Origin: Larus michahellis
Lineage: Eukaryota; Chordata; Aves; Charadriiformes; Laridae
Reading direction: 5' to 3'
NCBI RefSeq assembly: GCF_964199755.1
Contig: NC_133906.1
Location: forward strand, 16,713,378-16,777,377
Length of the DNA: 64,000 nucleotides
This document shows, piece after piece, positions 1 through 11,945 of the stretch (positions are counted from its first letter, which is position 1; each line of letters begins with the position of its first letter). The notes under the pieces were generated by a model. The model did no database searches. It saw only the letters and a list, made by a program, of their open reading frames with translations, and was not told the origin of the DNA. A program made the translations under genes and the position numbers.

Positions 1-129
1 GCTCAAGCTTTAACTGTCAGTTGCCTGAACTTCATACTCTTTGGATTGCTAATGACTGCTCAATACACAGTATTTTTGTGATTCAAATCGTGATGTACTA
101 TTTATTTTATCTGTATTGTCTTCCCTAAG

Positions 130-732
130 GGAAAATCCACACCAAGAAAGCCTCTATTCTGCAAGGCAAGGGTTCCATTCTATCCAGGATCCCAGCCAAG
201 AAAGCTTTCGTGGCCTACCACCTAGTTTTTACCAGCCACCTATCCAAAGCCAGTTATCACCAACAAAAACCCAGGACAGCCGTGAAACCTCTCCTATGAG
301 TGTCCCTAATTTCCCATCCGTTTCCTCTATGTGCCAACCAACTATGTTTAACTACGAACGTCCAAAACACTTTATCCAGTCTAAGAACGTGTGTCAAGGG
401 CAACAGCAGCCTCCAGGACCCGCAGCCTCTACAGAGTCAAGCAGACAAATCAAACAGTCCTCCATCCTAATACAGCCTCGTAACCCAAGTGGGCAGAAAT
501 TCTCCTCCTCGTCATCGCTGAGCTCTTCAATCACGCTCTCCTCGCCTTCCTGTAGTGCCCCTAAGGAATCCACATATCCCGTCACGCCTGCATCTGCTCA
601 GTCTCCTGCTAGCTCATCATCTGGGCAACGGCTTATATCCATGCCTAACCAACCCCCCGCAGCATTCCTGTGCTCAGTGCTACCCTCGCAGCCCGACTAT
701 AACAGCCAAACTCCTTCTCCTATGGAACCTCA
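130..732 (+). CDS. MYOT: MYOT exon with 5' leader and start codon
   Basis: The acceptor is the AG at 128-129, after a T-rich tract, and the donor is GTAAGT at 733. Bases 130-343 would be 5'UTR if translation starts at the conserved ATG at 344. That stretch is open in the same frame (stop-free from base 56) and has in-frame ATGs at 296 and 329, so a longer N-terminus is possible. From 344 the exon encodes residues 1-130, a Ser/Gln/Pro-rich stretch ending LPSQPDYNSQTPSPMEP. Confidence 0.85.
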
Positions 733-3700
733 GTAAGTATATACAGGCTTCTAACCTCCCCTTGCTTTCCTCTGGCCTGGCCTCTCCCGTGCACTGACCA
801 TCCCAAATCCAACTGTCCGGTGAAACATCAGCTTGGCTGAAGCCAATGGTACAACTTCCATTGACTTCTGATGTTGGAGGCAGGACTCTGCATGAACGGA
901 GTTAGGAGGCTGAGTGCTTGCCCTTGGTGTCTGTGTGGGAGAGAGGAGCATCCACCAGGAATTAAATTGCACAGTAGTCATGGGCTGCTGTGCACAATTT
1001 CTGGAGTCAGTTTGGACAGTTTAGTTTCATTTGATGGAAATATCTAATTTAAGGGTATTCAGAACAGAAGATGGACACCCATCTCAAATTAATTTCAACA
1101 AATATGGCTTATGAATGGGGAGGCCGGGGGAGAAGGCAGTAGTATTTCCCACATATAAACAAGTTCAAGATTCCTAGTAAGTCTCAACAGTATTTTCAGG
1201 TTCCACATCGTGATGGGACTCTATGCCCACCTACAATACAGTTTCCATTAATCATACGTGCTAACAGAAAGGCAGCCACTCGAAAATTTTACCCCTTCAG
1301 ACTGAAGACTAAATTCTTTCCTGAGTATGTATTATATCATTTTGCCTTTGGGCTGCAATCCAAATATCTCCCAAGGTCAGTGAGATCTCAAAGGGAGCTG
1401 CATCTTGCCTTCTCACCAACTTGTATTCCTGCCAATATTCGCTGGAAGTCCCGGGGGCAACTCAGTGTAGAATACGCAACGAACACTCAACCGAGGATAT
1501 TGGAAAGGTGATAGGGGCAGGGGGGTCCTGCTGGCTTGGATATAAATTCAGGCATAAGAGTCAGTTTGTATTCAGGAAATCTGAATGTTTCTGGGTATTT
1601 TTTGAATCACAGCACTGTGGGAAGCGGGAAGGTAAGACGCAGAGGGCAAGATGGGGCACTCAGGAGTGTTTCTTAAAAGTACTGCAGGAATGTGTTTGGG
1701 TTAGGTACGTATTTAGAGTAACTGCTGGGTTTTGTGTATGTAGTGTTGGGTAGTATGTTTTCACAGCAAAGGGTTTTGGTGCCTCACTATGCTTTTCATA
1801 TAAGCTGCTCTTAAATGCAACACCCTGTGAATTGAGGAATTATTTTCCTAATCATGCTACAAATGGGCAAACGGGGACATGAGATGTATTAATCTGTAGG
1901 GCAAATTATTAAAGTTTTTAAGTTATAACTTGGGCAAGTTATTAAATCCATGCAGTGCTGGGAATATGTACCAGAATTATAACCCTTCTACCCTATTCTA
2001 ATCAGCAGAACAAATTCCCAAGTGACAGAAGGAAGCGGATTTTGAATAGAAATAATTGCTGAATACAAGTGCAGCATACAAGACCCTGCTGCACGTAACG
2101 ACCAGGGTCAGATCCCGTCAGCACAGAGTGCTGTGACCTCTGGCAGACCTTCGCAACCCATTTTGAGGGATGCTCCTCTTTTCCTAGCACCTTTCAGAGT
2201 CAAGCCTACTATCTAACTCCAAGATTTGATTGTGTCTCTTGACTATGGATTACAGGATCAGGCCATGTGGGGGGCTGCAGCAAGGGCTCCTAAAGACCCA
2301 GCCTAGCTTGGGGTAAGCTCAGCTATGGAACTTCTCACAGAAATGCTATATGAAGTAACTTTCTGGGGCCAAGAAGAGGAGGACAACTAATAAACTGTTC
2401 ATACCTAATAGAATAGTTTGTGACCTTGCTGTGGATTTGCAGCACCCAGGGACTTTTTAACAATTGAAATTATAAAGGCATGCAGTTTTTGAGGGAGAAC
2501 TTGCTCCTGGACAGACTCGCATTGCTCAGTGGAGTTAGCGGCTCCCTCAAAACACTGGTGGCCTTACTGCACACATCTGAGTCCGGGCAGGGGCCATTGC
2601 AGGATGCAGGGATGCTGAACAGTGACCTACGGCAAGCTGCTGCGAGTGCTGTGGGAGGACACTCAATGGCTTGGCTAGAACATGATGCTTCCCCTTAAGT
2701 TTTTGATACTCAATTACACCACCTAGCCTATCTATCTCCCAAATGCTTTACGGGTTCATTGGAACCACAGTTCCTAGGTAGCAGGTTCACATTTTTGTGT
2801 GTATTCTGTGAAGCTGTAGCAAACAGTCAAGCAGGCCCACAGGAATAACTTTTGTTTCCTCTTCCTGCATGAGTAGTTACTCACAACCAATGTATAACAA
2901 ACAAGCTAGCATCAACTCTATGCAGAAGACATCAGAACAAGAAATTCGAGGAACAAAAGAGGCCCTCATTCAGGACTTGGAAAAGAAACTCCGATGCAAA
3001 GACAACCTTCTCCAGAATGGCAACCAGGTAAGGGAAACCTGCTGATTAAAGAACCGGTTTGCTCTGACTCTCGGTAGTGCAAGCAGGGATGCAGAGACTA
3101 GTTATAGTGCCCCAGAGGCTGGAGCCTCCGAACTAAGCTGAAAGCAGAAGGAAATGCAGGAGCAACACTGCCCAAACACCTTTACTCAACAGATCCCAGC
3201 AAGAGTTCTTTGAGCCATTTATGACCAGAATATTCTTTCAGTGTGAGGTAGCTGAATTTTTCTATTAGAAATGTAAAAAAAAAAAATCTTTTCCAACAGT
3301 AACCATTTTTAATCATGGCTCGGGGGTGGTGTAAAGGCATGGTTCTGAAAGATTTACATCCAACCTCATTGTTTCCCAACACCTTCTTCATAGTTATTTT
3401 TGCTATTAGAATGCAAACAGCTGTACTGGTGGGCCAGGTTCAGCTCAGCCCTTCCCAGTAGAGAAGCAGCACATGCCTTAGTGCCTGATGAAAGCTGGCC
3501 TGGTTGCTGTAAGTATGTCTGTAGGCATTCTACTCTGACAATTGAATGTCTGCCTCTCCTGTGACTTCTGTAAGGGATGTGTTGACTTCTGAAGGCCATT
3601 TGATGCAGCAAGATGGCTTTCAGCTGCTCTTGCCTTTCCCTCTTATCCTACCTTCTTGGCCAGCACACAGCATTCGAGCTGTCTTTGAATTTGTGCCACC

Positions 3701-6700
3701 AAATTAATAAGGCTAGTGTCAGGAGAAAGGTACATGTTTAGAGCTGTGGCACAAACTTGAACTCTCTGCTGGGGATCCTGCTGAACATCACATCCACAGA
3801 CAACTAGAAACACAAGGAGAATCTCTCAGTTCTCCAGGCACAATTTTACCCTGGCATTCAATGCTGGGGTTAATAAACCACCCCGAGTCACTAGAAACTT
3901 GGAGAAGTACCAATATTTGAAAGCTCATTCTAGACACCATCACCACATGTGGTAAACCTCTTTGATTTCTGTTTGTATGAACAACAACAAATCAGATAAA
4001 TCACAAAGTCTGTCTCTTATAAGGAGGTCTCTTAGTCTCAGTACCTACTTATTTATTCTGCAAAGGGACAAAATGCAATCCCCTTTTCCAAGAAATCCAG
4101 GTCTGGGAGAAAAATTTGCTTACCAGTAGGGAAGCACTTTACAGCAAGCTAGAGAGAGTGAGAGGTCTCTAACGTAGGAACCTTCCTGCTGGCTGGAGGC
4201 AGACTGGTAAAAGCACAGTGTTTATAGTTTCCATCTTCCTTCCCCTGAAGTAGAAAGAAATTTCTCCATTATCATCAGTGGGAACAGGTTTGTGTCTCAT
4301 ATATAATTTTAAACCTTGAAGGAAAAAAAACATATCAGGTCAAATCTGACTTAATGTGTCCCTAATAGGAATCTTCTCGCTGCTGTAAGAAAGCTTCCAA
4401 TTGCAAGCCAGTTTTTCTTCCCATAGGAAGCCAGTCTAAAAATAAGGCTTATGCAATCACCACTCTGTGTCCTCCTCCCCTTGTCCTCCAACATCTGAAC
4501 CAACTGGCCAATCTCAGCCACACTTGATACAGCCGTAACAACCTCAGGGATATTATGCTCTCGCAGGTTTTGCAAAAGGTCTCTCTCAGTCTTTTCTAAA
4601 GAAAAGTCCCACAAGCTTCCCCAAACCCTTACCTACCCAGGAATAATCACATACATGTCCTGTACACAGTAGAAATTCAGTCAGAGCTTGTCCTCACATC
4701 ACAAAATCCAAACCCAAGGTAAACTTTGTGGGAAGCGAAGTGTCAGGTGTTCTGGTGCTCAGGAGACTAATGTACTCTTCTAAAGTAAGGCCACTGACAG
4801 AACTTGAATTTAACTCTGCTCGTATTTATCCCTCTGTGCTGCATCCATATTGTAGGAACACGTTACATGACTGAAACGCATTCTTGCCTCCTCAAGACAG
4901 CACCCAGCATTTCATAAGGCAGCAGCTGCGCTGGCATAAACTTCCCTTGTGCTTTCAGGGGCAGTGGTGCTCCTCTCTGGCTGCGTCTGCTTCTGATGTG
5001 GCTCTTGCTTTTTTGAGAGCAGGGGCGCTAGCATCCAGCACGCCTCTAACTCCTGAAGTAAATCCACAGCTGAATGACTTGGGAAGTCTTCCCAGTGCTA
5101 ACAGAAAGGTACCCTGGGACTTACTCTGGCTTCTGAGATAATGCCATCAGTTACCCATAAATAATCCTGGTGGAGAAAGAGGAGGAGTGTAAGGCCACAG
5201 ATGGCATGAGAGAGGCTTTGATGAACAGGCAGTTTAATCTTTTATGCATTTCAGTGCTGTATATATTGAGGCTGACTTCAGTAGTCATCACAGACTGCAA
5301 ACCCTCTGGAACAGAAGTTGTGTTTCTATTCAGCCGCTGCTTTCATTGACAACACCCTGAATTTGTGGCATATTAATGTGCTCTTACAAGCTGACCTGAA
5401 ATAGTAAATGGACTTCTGACTAGAATTCCTCTCCACTCTGCTTTAAGCGATTAACTTATGAAGAAAGAATGGCTCGCAGGCTGCTCGGACCAGTAAATGC
5501 TGCATCTGTGTTGGAAGCACAAAGTGAAGACAACATGCAGAATGCACAGGTAAATGGGGGGGGACCTTTCTCCAGAACAACAGTTTTCTGGTGACTGTGC
5601 TGTGACCTGCTTGTACCTGAACAGGGTAGAGAGATGGGGTTTATTTGGTACCAGTGCAAGAGAGGGGAGGGAAGGGGCCAGCTCGCACTGGCAGAGCTCT
5701 GTATAGTAGGGATTTGAGGGTTTTTTGGGGGGGTTGTGGTAGAGGGGGGGAATTTAAGCACCATCCCCTTGCTGGGTCTGATCTGTAGGAATGATGTCTC
5801 CAGGGAGGAATTACAACAGCTGCTGCACAGCACGTTACACCCTGCTTGTGACAGGCAGGGAGCAGCACAGCCAGGGATACAGGTACTCACTCTCTAACAG
5901 CCCAAGTTCAGACTTGGCCAGGACAGCAAGATTTACACCTGTCACTGTTTGGAATGAGTGACATTGACTACAAGAGGTCAGGGCCTTGAAGTGGGATCGG
6001 CTAGGTTTTAGCCCCTCCAGGAGCCTGCAATCATTAAGAGAAGGCAAAGCATTTATTTTAGCAGCCCACATACTGATAGACAAGCATCTATTACTACTGG
6101 CATTTTCAAAAGCATTTTAGTTGAAGACCAGTTAAAAGGTATCTTTGGCACTTCTGTGATCAAAGTTAGTGGAAATGTCTGTGATGTGGCGCTGGATACC
6201 TGCGCAGCCAAAGAAAACATACCTCCTGCTGCATGCACGCAGAGAGCCAGCAGGCTGGCACACACCTTCCAAAGTGCAGTTAGCAAAACTCTTTGCAAAA
6301 GACACTTAAGATCACAGCAAGGGAGGAATATGCTATTTGAGCTATTTCTCCCCAACAATCACCTGACAGGCAGGCAAGAAGGGAACATTATGGATGTCGG
6401 AGAGCAAGGGAAGCCTCGTCTTTTGTAGAGAACAAGGAAACATTCAGTCAAAACCGGATGACTGACAACTTTTCAGGGTGTGTGAAATGCTGCATAAAAA
6501 GGAGTACTGGAAGGAGAGGTTGACTTATGTTTGGGAGATCTTACTCCCATTGTTCAGTCTTATTTTTAAATATTGTAGTCATTGATTCATTCAGCCTCAT
6601 GATTCCTCAGGAACTTAACTACACAGTCCTTATAATAGAGCATTAGAATTACAAGCAACTCCATCACTACAGCATCCTTTCACAAGACAAGTAATAATTG

Positions 6701-9700
6701 TACAGAACTAGTGTAAATGAGCAGATAGAAGCAATTGCCTCTTGGACTCGGCATTGAGCTCAGTCCAGCAAGACCCCCATTCATGCAATGCTTCTCCTGA
6801 ACTGAAGACTGCTTCTGTGCTTGAAGTTTAAACCCAGGCTTAAATATTCCACAGAACTCCGCTATAGAGCACAGAACCAAGCATCGTAATGGCTCAATGC
6901 AAACACCCCAGGAATTTCCATGCAGTGTTTCCTCTATCTGACTCCATTGCTAAAATGAGTCACTGGTAATAAACTCTGCTTGCATTTTCCAAACATCCAA
7001 GTTCCTAGCAGGCATCAATCCTGGGTACTTTAGCAGATTTACTCATGTGATTGTGGAGCTGTCAGCGAGCTTAGTTGGTGCTGTGATCTAGAAAGAAAAA
7101 TATTTTCCAGCTCAGCATGTGTCCATTGCTACTGGTACCATATTTAAGTGGGCACAATACAGCGTTCTTGCCAGCGATTCCACTTCTATTCCTGCTATAG
7201 CGAAGGACACTCTGTACTTAGCTCTCATTTTAGATACTGCCAGTAGTACTACTCCCCTCTAACAAAGGTTATTGGCTGGCCAAAAGCCTTGTGTGCCAAA
7301 CAAAAGTGCTGCACCTATCACCTGTGCAGAGTGATGAGACGTTGTGCCATTCTATTAATAGTACTTGTTACTGTCATGGCAAAGCCGAGGGTGAACTCTT
7401 GATGCAAGTTCCTTTACCTTTTGTCCCAATGACTTCTGAAGTATTCAGCTTTTAAGCAGCAGACAGTATATGAACTTTAAAATGGCTTCTCATTCAGTTT
7501 ATAGATAGAACTTTCTAAGTTAACTCACCTCTCCTCTTTCTCTTTCCAAGCACCAGAATGCGGAAAACATCAGGCTGCAGGTTCCTACAACACATGTAAG
7601 GTAATGCATAAGCTTGTGCTGCACTGCACTTCAAGATCTCATGTCAAGTGTTTCTAGACAATGTTAGTTTTACTTCCTTATTTATCACTTTTTCTAAAGT
7701 AGTAATTACTAAATTCATACACTTCAACTAAAATATTACTATTTGAGGATGGCTGATGATGCCTATGATCTTAATCCGGTCAATTCTAAGCATATCACTA
7801 GATGTTTAAAGACCCCATGTACCTAGGGCAAATATGCTTCGTATTCTAGAAGACTAATCTCTAGTCAAAGCAAGGTTCAACAATGTAAATGATGACATGT
7901 AGCACGATGAAATACAGCCTACATTGCTCTTGTAAATTCTTCTAGATATTAGGCCAAAGATGAAGGTTTCCTATGTTACGCTTCTGGGTTGAACTGAACA
8001 AGTTGAGCAAGATAGGTGGCTGATTAAAACCCATGCCTTGTAGCTGAAAACCAAACCACAACTGTAGTACTAGACTCCTAAGCACGGTGAGGGACTCTAG
8101 CTGCAATCAGTACTTCAATGTCATTTGTGCTATAGTGACTTTTACACAAGTAACTGTTGCTGTCCACTTTTTAGGAGCAGACCGTCCTCAAGAGGAGATG
8201 ACCGTGGACATGACTCCATCCAGGAAAAGTTTTTTCAGCCACGTTTCACACAAGTGCCCGAAGATGTAATTATTGAGGAGGGGCGATTCTGCAGACTCGA
8301 CTTCAAAGTAATACCCGCCTTTCACTTTCAGTTCCATTATCTCTGTGGGGTGTGCGGCATGAAGAGAGGTCTCTGAGCTGCGGTGCCTTTGCACTTTAAT
8401 AAGCCAGAGCACTAATGGCAAATGGTGCAAGGTCTCTCCAGGCAACGTAAACCAAGAAATAGGAGATGCCTAAATATTTCAGCATTTTCCCTTGGAAAAC
8501 GTAAATGGAATTAGCTTCATAAGAATATGGTTAAAGCTAAATAGTGGTAAATATGGACCACCATAGAACACCTTCTAGACCTCACTGGGAAGAATGAATA
8601 TTAAGGCCTTGCTGAAAGAAGGCATTTTGGGAGGGAACTTTGTGCTTTGCACTGGGACTTCGCTGACTTCAATGGATACATGCTGGACATACGTCCAGCA
8701 AGGCCTGCTTAGGACTAGCCTGCCTTTAGTGAGTCTTCTCTGAGGTAACTGTGCCCTTGCTGGAGCAGACAATCTGGAAAGGAAATGCCCTAATGACAAA
8801 CAAACAAAATGCCAGAATGGCCTGAAACTGCATGGCAACGGTACCAACCCTAGGGTTAGAACGAACCTGCATCTTCCACACGTGCAGCTTCGCTGCAAAG
8901 GGGGTTTGCTGATTGTGGTTTGGCTTGGTTTTTCCTAATCGCTTCCAATCTCTTTCCTTAAGTAAACTCTTGACAGACTTAGGCATGACCTTTAGCCATT
9001 TTGCTGCAAATTGCTTAACTTCTGAATGTCATGGACAGCCTGGAGCATGTCTGCAGGACAGTTTATTTATATACATTATCAAAACAGTATGGATGTCAAC
9101 CCTATTGATGGTACTAACTGTGAGATTAAAAGGGTAAGTTCCCCCCCTCTATGAACCCAAAACGAGTATCTTTGGCCTAATCAAAACTACCTTACAAGAT
9201 GGGAACAACCGGGGCTTGCAGAAACAGCATCCACTGTCTTGTAGCTAAAAGCTCATCTTTCCATGGCACTTCACAAGCCTTACTCTCTGTGCAGCACCAC
9301 ATTAATATTCAAAACTAGGCAAGACTAAAACTTTGCAGTAGGATCATGATTTGATCATCTATTGACATCAAACTCCCTATAGCATTGAAGAGCTTTTATT
9401 ATCTTAAAAGCTGTTTAACTCTTCACTGCCTTCCTCTCCTTCACAGGTTAGTGGGCTGCCGACTCCAGATGTGATGTGGTATCAGAATGGAAGGATGGTT
9501 CACCAAGATCAGTTCCATAAAATGATAGTGTCAGAAAAGGGATTCCATTCATTTATTTTTGAAGCAGTCAAATCATCTGATGCAGGGACATATGAATGTG
9601 TGGCTGTCAATCGTGCAGGAGAAGCCTCTTTCGCAGTTAAAGTGGAAGTAATTGGTAAGACTGAGAGCACCGATAATTACTTGGCCACACATGGAAAAAT

Positions 9701-11516
9701 CTGAGCAATCTAATGCCTTCCTCCATGTGTTTGGAATTTAAAATAAGTAAGCAGCAGAGATAGATCTCCAGATACTCAGGCTCAAACAATAACAAACACA
9801 TTACCTTTTCCAAGACTATTGTAATACATACATCTGGGATGCCATATTTCTTCAAAGCACTTCTAGTGGGATATTTAGATGTAGTGGGATGTCCAGAATT
9901 TGGGAGTTATTAATCTCCCAGAATTGATAACATATGTTGATTGGCTCTTGTCCTACACCCTTATGTTCATGGGAATTGCCTGTACACTAAAGAGATGCAG
10001 TAAGGAGCATGTGCCCTCCTGAATTTAGCATTCTGAAATTTTAAAAAACAAGCCTGATATTAGCATTCAATACTTAGAGTAACTCCTCCTTATCTTTCCT
10101 CTTTAATTTAGCAAAAGAACATCACACGCCTCCAACTTTCATCTTCAAGCCACAAAGCAAAAAGGTTTTTGAAGGAGATACAGCCAGACTGGAATGCCAG
10201 ATCTCTGCTATTCCAACACCCCGGATTTACTGGAAAAGAAACAACGAAATGGTACAATATAATACAGACCGAATAAGGTATCCTACTAATGAGTTGGCCA
10301 TTGGTGTGTTAGGAAACAATAACCAGTATTTAAGTCAAATTTGAATTGGCTGGTTTCTAAAAGCAGCAAGCTGGAAAGCTAGATCCATCCCTCGTTGGGA
10401 TGGTGAACAGGCCCATGTGCTGGACAGGCACAACGCTCAGAATCTTGTTTCGAGGGCACAGAGAGAAAACTGTGACCAGCTGCCACTCTGAATTGTAGCA
10501 GCAGTTACAAGGCCCACAGAGAAGCATGGCTTTAGGACTGAAACACGCAATGCATTCATCATGCTCTGAGTCTATGGGGCTACAGAAGGGCCTTGATGCC
10601 ACCTGAATGGTATCATGATGGGAACCACTGCTGTCTCGTAACACAAATGCTGTCTAAATAGTTTGCAGTACCCTGCAAGAATTGTTCTAGGACTTTCTCA
10701 GCTCCTCAGCATGTAAACTGACCCTCTGATTTCAATGTCTTCTCTCCCTCTCCCTCCAAGCACTTACACATAAACACCTTCATTTTTCAGCTTGTTACAT
10801 GACAATACTGGAAGGATTTGCCTCCTGATTAATAATGCAAACAAGAAAGATGCTGGCTGGTACACTGTATCTGCTGTCAACGGAGCAGGTGTGGCCACAT
10901 GCCATGCCAGGCTGGAGGTTGCCAGTAAGTACCACATTCACAGTGCCACAGCCACAACTGCAGCTGCCACTGGCACTTGTACTCAGAGCAGAACCTCAAG
11001 TTTAACCTAAGGAAGCTCAGGCTGCTGGGAGGGTTTCTTTCCAAAGGTACTGATCTAGACAAAAGTAACTATCCTGGGAAAAACTTTTTTGTTTAGTACC
11101 AAGACACTGTGATGCGCACACTGTCTACATCTGCTGTCTGCACTGCTTAAAGACTACAATTTGATTGATACCAAGAATGAGGGTGAATATAAATCTCTGG
11201 TGTCTGAGAGATAGGCTTGACTGTTAAATTACTCCTAAGTGTTTACTGATTTATGGTGCAGATAAAAAGCAATTGGGTTGCTGTACCATGGGTCTTTCCA
11301 CAGCCTGGGAAGACACTGAAAGAAGCTTTTTTCTCTCTTCCAGCACATGCAAACAAGCCAGTCCCAGCCCCAAAGCAGTTGCGGGTTCGACCAACTTTTA
11401 GCAAGTATTTGGCACTTAATGGAAGAGGACTGGATGTGAAACAAGCTTTCTCACCGGAAGGAGAGTTTCAGCGTTTGGCTGAGCAGTCTGGACTGTATGA
11501 AAGTGATGAACTTTAA
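344..11516 (+). CDS. MYOT: Myotilin (complete conserved coding region, 9 coding exons)
   Basis: Myotilin is a sarcomeric Z-disc protein that binds alpha-actinin, filamin C and F-actin and stabilises actin bundles. The coding exons join as 344-732, 2877-3027, 5448-5549, 7551-7600, 8175-8307, 9447-9654, 10112-10277, 10791-10924 and 11344-11516. The total is 1506 nt, or 501 residues against 498 in human. Residues 1-130 are Ser/Pro/Gln-rich and start MFNYERPKHF, as in the human protein. Residues 181-200 (RLTYEERMARRLLGP) are nearly identical to human. Two Ig domains follow, at about 252-344 and 352-444. The tail LRVRPTFSKYLALNG...GLYESDEL is also conserved. Ig1 has the canonical Cys270-Trp286-Cys326 triad. 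Ig2 has Cys373 and Trp385 but Val at the F-strand Cys position (WYTVSAVN), as in human. The start at 344 was chosen because it matches the mammalian start; in-frame ATGs at 296 and 329 are possible alternatives. Confidence 0.97.
2877..3027 (+). CDS. MYOT: MYOT coding exon 2 (residues 130-180)
   Basis: It encodes ...EIRGTKEALIQDLEKKLRCKD..., a short predicted helix or coiled coil close to the human sequence. The acceptor is tandem (GAG TAG at 2871-2876). Using the TAG gives gap-free alignment to human; using the GAG at 2873 adds one Ser. The donor GTAAGG is at 3028. Confidence 0.93.
5448..5549 (+). CDS. MYOT: MYOT coding exon 3 (residues 181-214)
   Basis: It encodes RLTYEERMARRLLGP followed by a variable acidic segment ending NMQNAQ. 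The exon is phase 0 at both ends, with acceptor TTTAAG and donor GTAAAT. Confidence 0.94.
7551..7600 (+). CDS. MYOT: MYOT coding exon 4 (residues 215-231)
   Basis: This 50-bp exon encodes HQNAENIRLQVPTTHVR and is too short to stand out as an open frame by itself. The acceptor is TTCCAAG and the donor GTAATG. Its last two bases (AG) join the G of the next exon. Confidence 0.93.
8175..8307 (+). CDS. MYOT: MYOT coding exon 5 (residues 231-275, start of Ig1)
   Basis: It encodes the Ser/Arg-rich linker and the first strands of Ig domain 1 (FFQPRFTQVPEDV...), including the B-strand Cys270 in GRFCRLDFK. The acceptor is TTTTTAG and the donor GTAATA. Confidence 0.95.
9447..9654 (+). CDS. MYOT: MYOT coding exon 6 (residues 276-345, rest of Ig1)
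   Basis: It encodes VSGLPTPDVMWYQNG through the DAGTYECVAVNRAGEASF signature, completing Ig domain 1 with Trp286 and Cys326. The acceptor is TTCACAG and the donor GTAAGA. Confidence 0.96.
10112..10277 (+). CDS. MYOT: MYOT coding exon 7 (residues 345-400, start of Ig2)
   Basis: It encodes PPTFIFKPQSKKVFEGD...LECQISAIPTPRIYWKRNNEM, the first half of Ig domain 2 with Cys373 and Trp385. The acceptor is AATTTAG and the donor GTATCC. Confidence 0.95.
10791..10924 (+). CDS. MYOT: MYOT coding exon 8 (residues 400-445, rest of Ig2)
   Basis: It encodes LLHDNTGRICLLINNAN then KKDAGWYTVSAVNGAGVATC. The F-strand Cys of a standard Ig fold is Val here, as in mammalian myotilin. The acceptor is TTTTTCAG and the donor GTAAGT. 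Confidence 0.95.
11344..11516 (+). CDS. MYOT: MYOT last coding exon (residues 445-501)
   Basis: It encodes the conserved C-terminal tail, from PAPKQLRVRPTFSKYLALNG to GLYESDEL, with a TAA stop at 11514. The acceptor is CTTCCAG. Near-identity to human across this tail makes the gene call secure. Confidence 0.97.
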
Positions 11517-11945
11517 CTGAAAACGAAGAGGAAAACTCACACCTATAAGAGACACTTACAACATAGATGCAGTTAACTGGTGATTGCTCTAATTAGCAAA
11601 ATACCTATCTACATATTTTTACTTTGACTCTTGCACATTCAGCTGTTCCCACTTTACCATGTTAGATTTTATTTATATGGTTTGGTGACTATAACCATTT
11701 ACTGAGTATTGTATTTTAACTATAAAGCCTAAGAAAGCAGGCTAATTAGTTTTTACAAGTGGGGGTGGTTTTAGTTCCACCTGTGCTTGGTTACATGCTA
11801 AAGTAGATTGGCTTGTACTGCTTCTCTAATATCACTCTTGATAGTATCAGAAGTCTGTACTGTCTGAATACTAAAATCAAATAGACTAGAGTGTTTTTAT
11901 GAGAGTAAATTAGAAGCAAATAAAATTTTAAATAACCAACATCAG
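11517..11945 (+). other. MYOT: MYOT 3' untranslated region
   Basis: This AT-rich tail runs from the stop codon to just past an AATAAA at 11919-11924. The end at about 11945 is inferred from the usual 10-30 nt spacing between signal and cleavage site. Confidence 0.75.
11919..11924 (+). promoter_or_regulatory. MYOT polyadenylation signal AATAAA
   Basis: A canonical AATAAA about 400 nt after the MYOT stop, the first one downstream of it that I see. Confidence 0.75.

Noticed and set aside
5456-5890. 144-codon minus-strand frame over a MYOT exon
   Set aside because: Shadow of the plus-strand exon and the adjoining G-rich intron; the MYOT reading is supported by homology.
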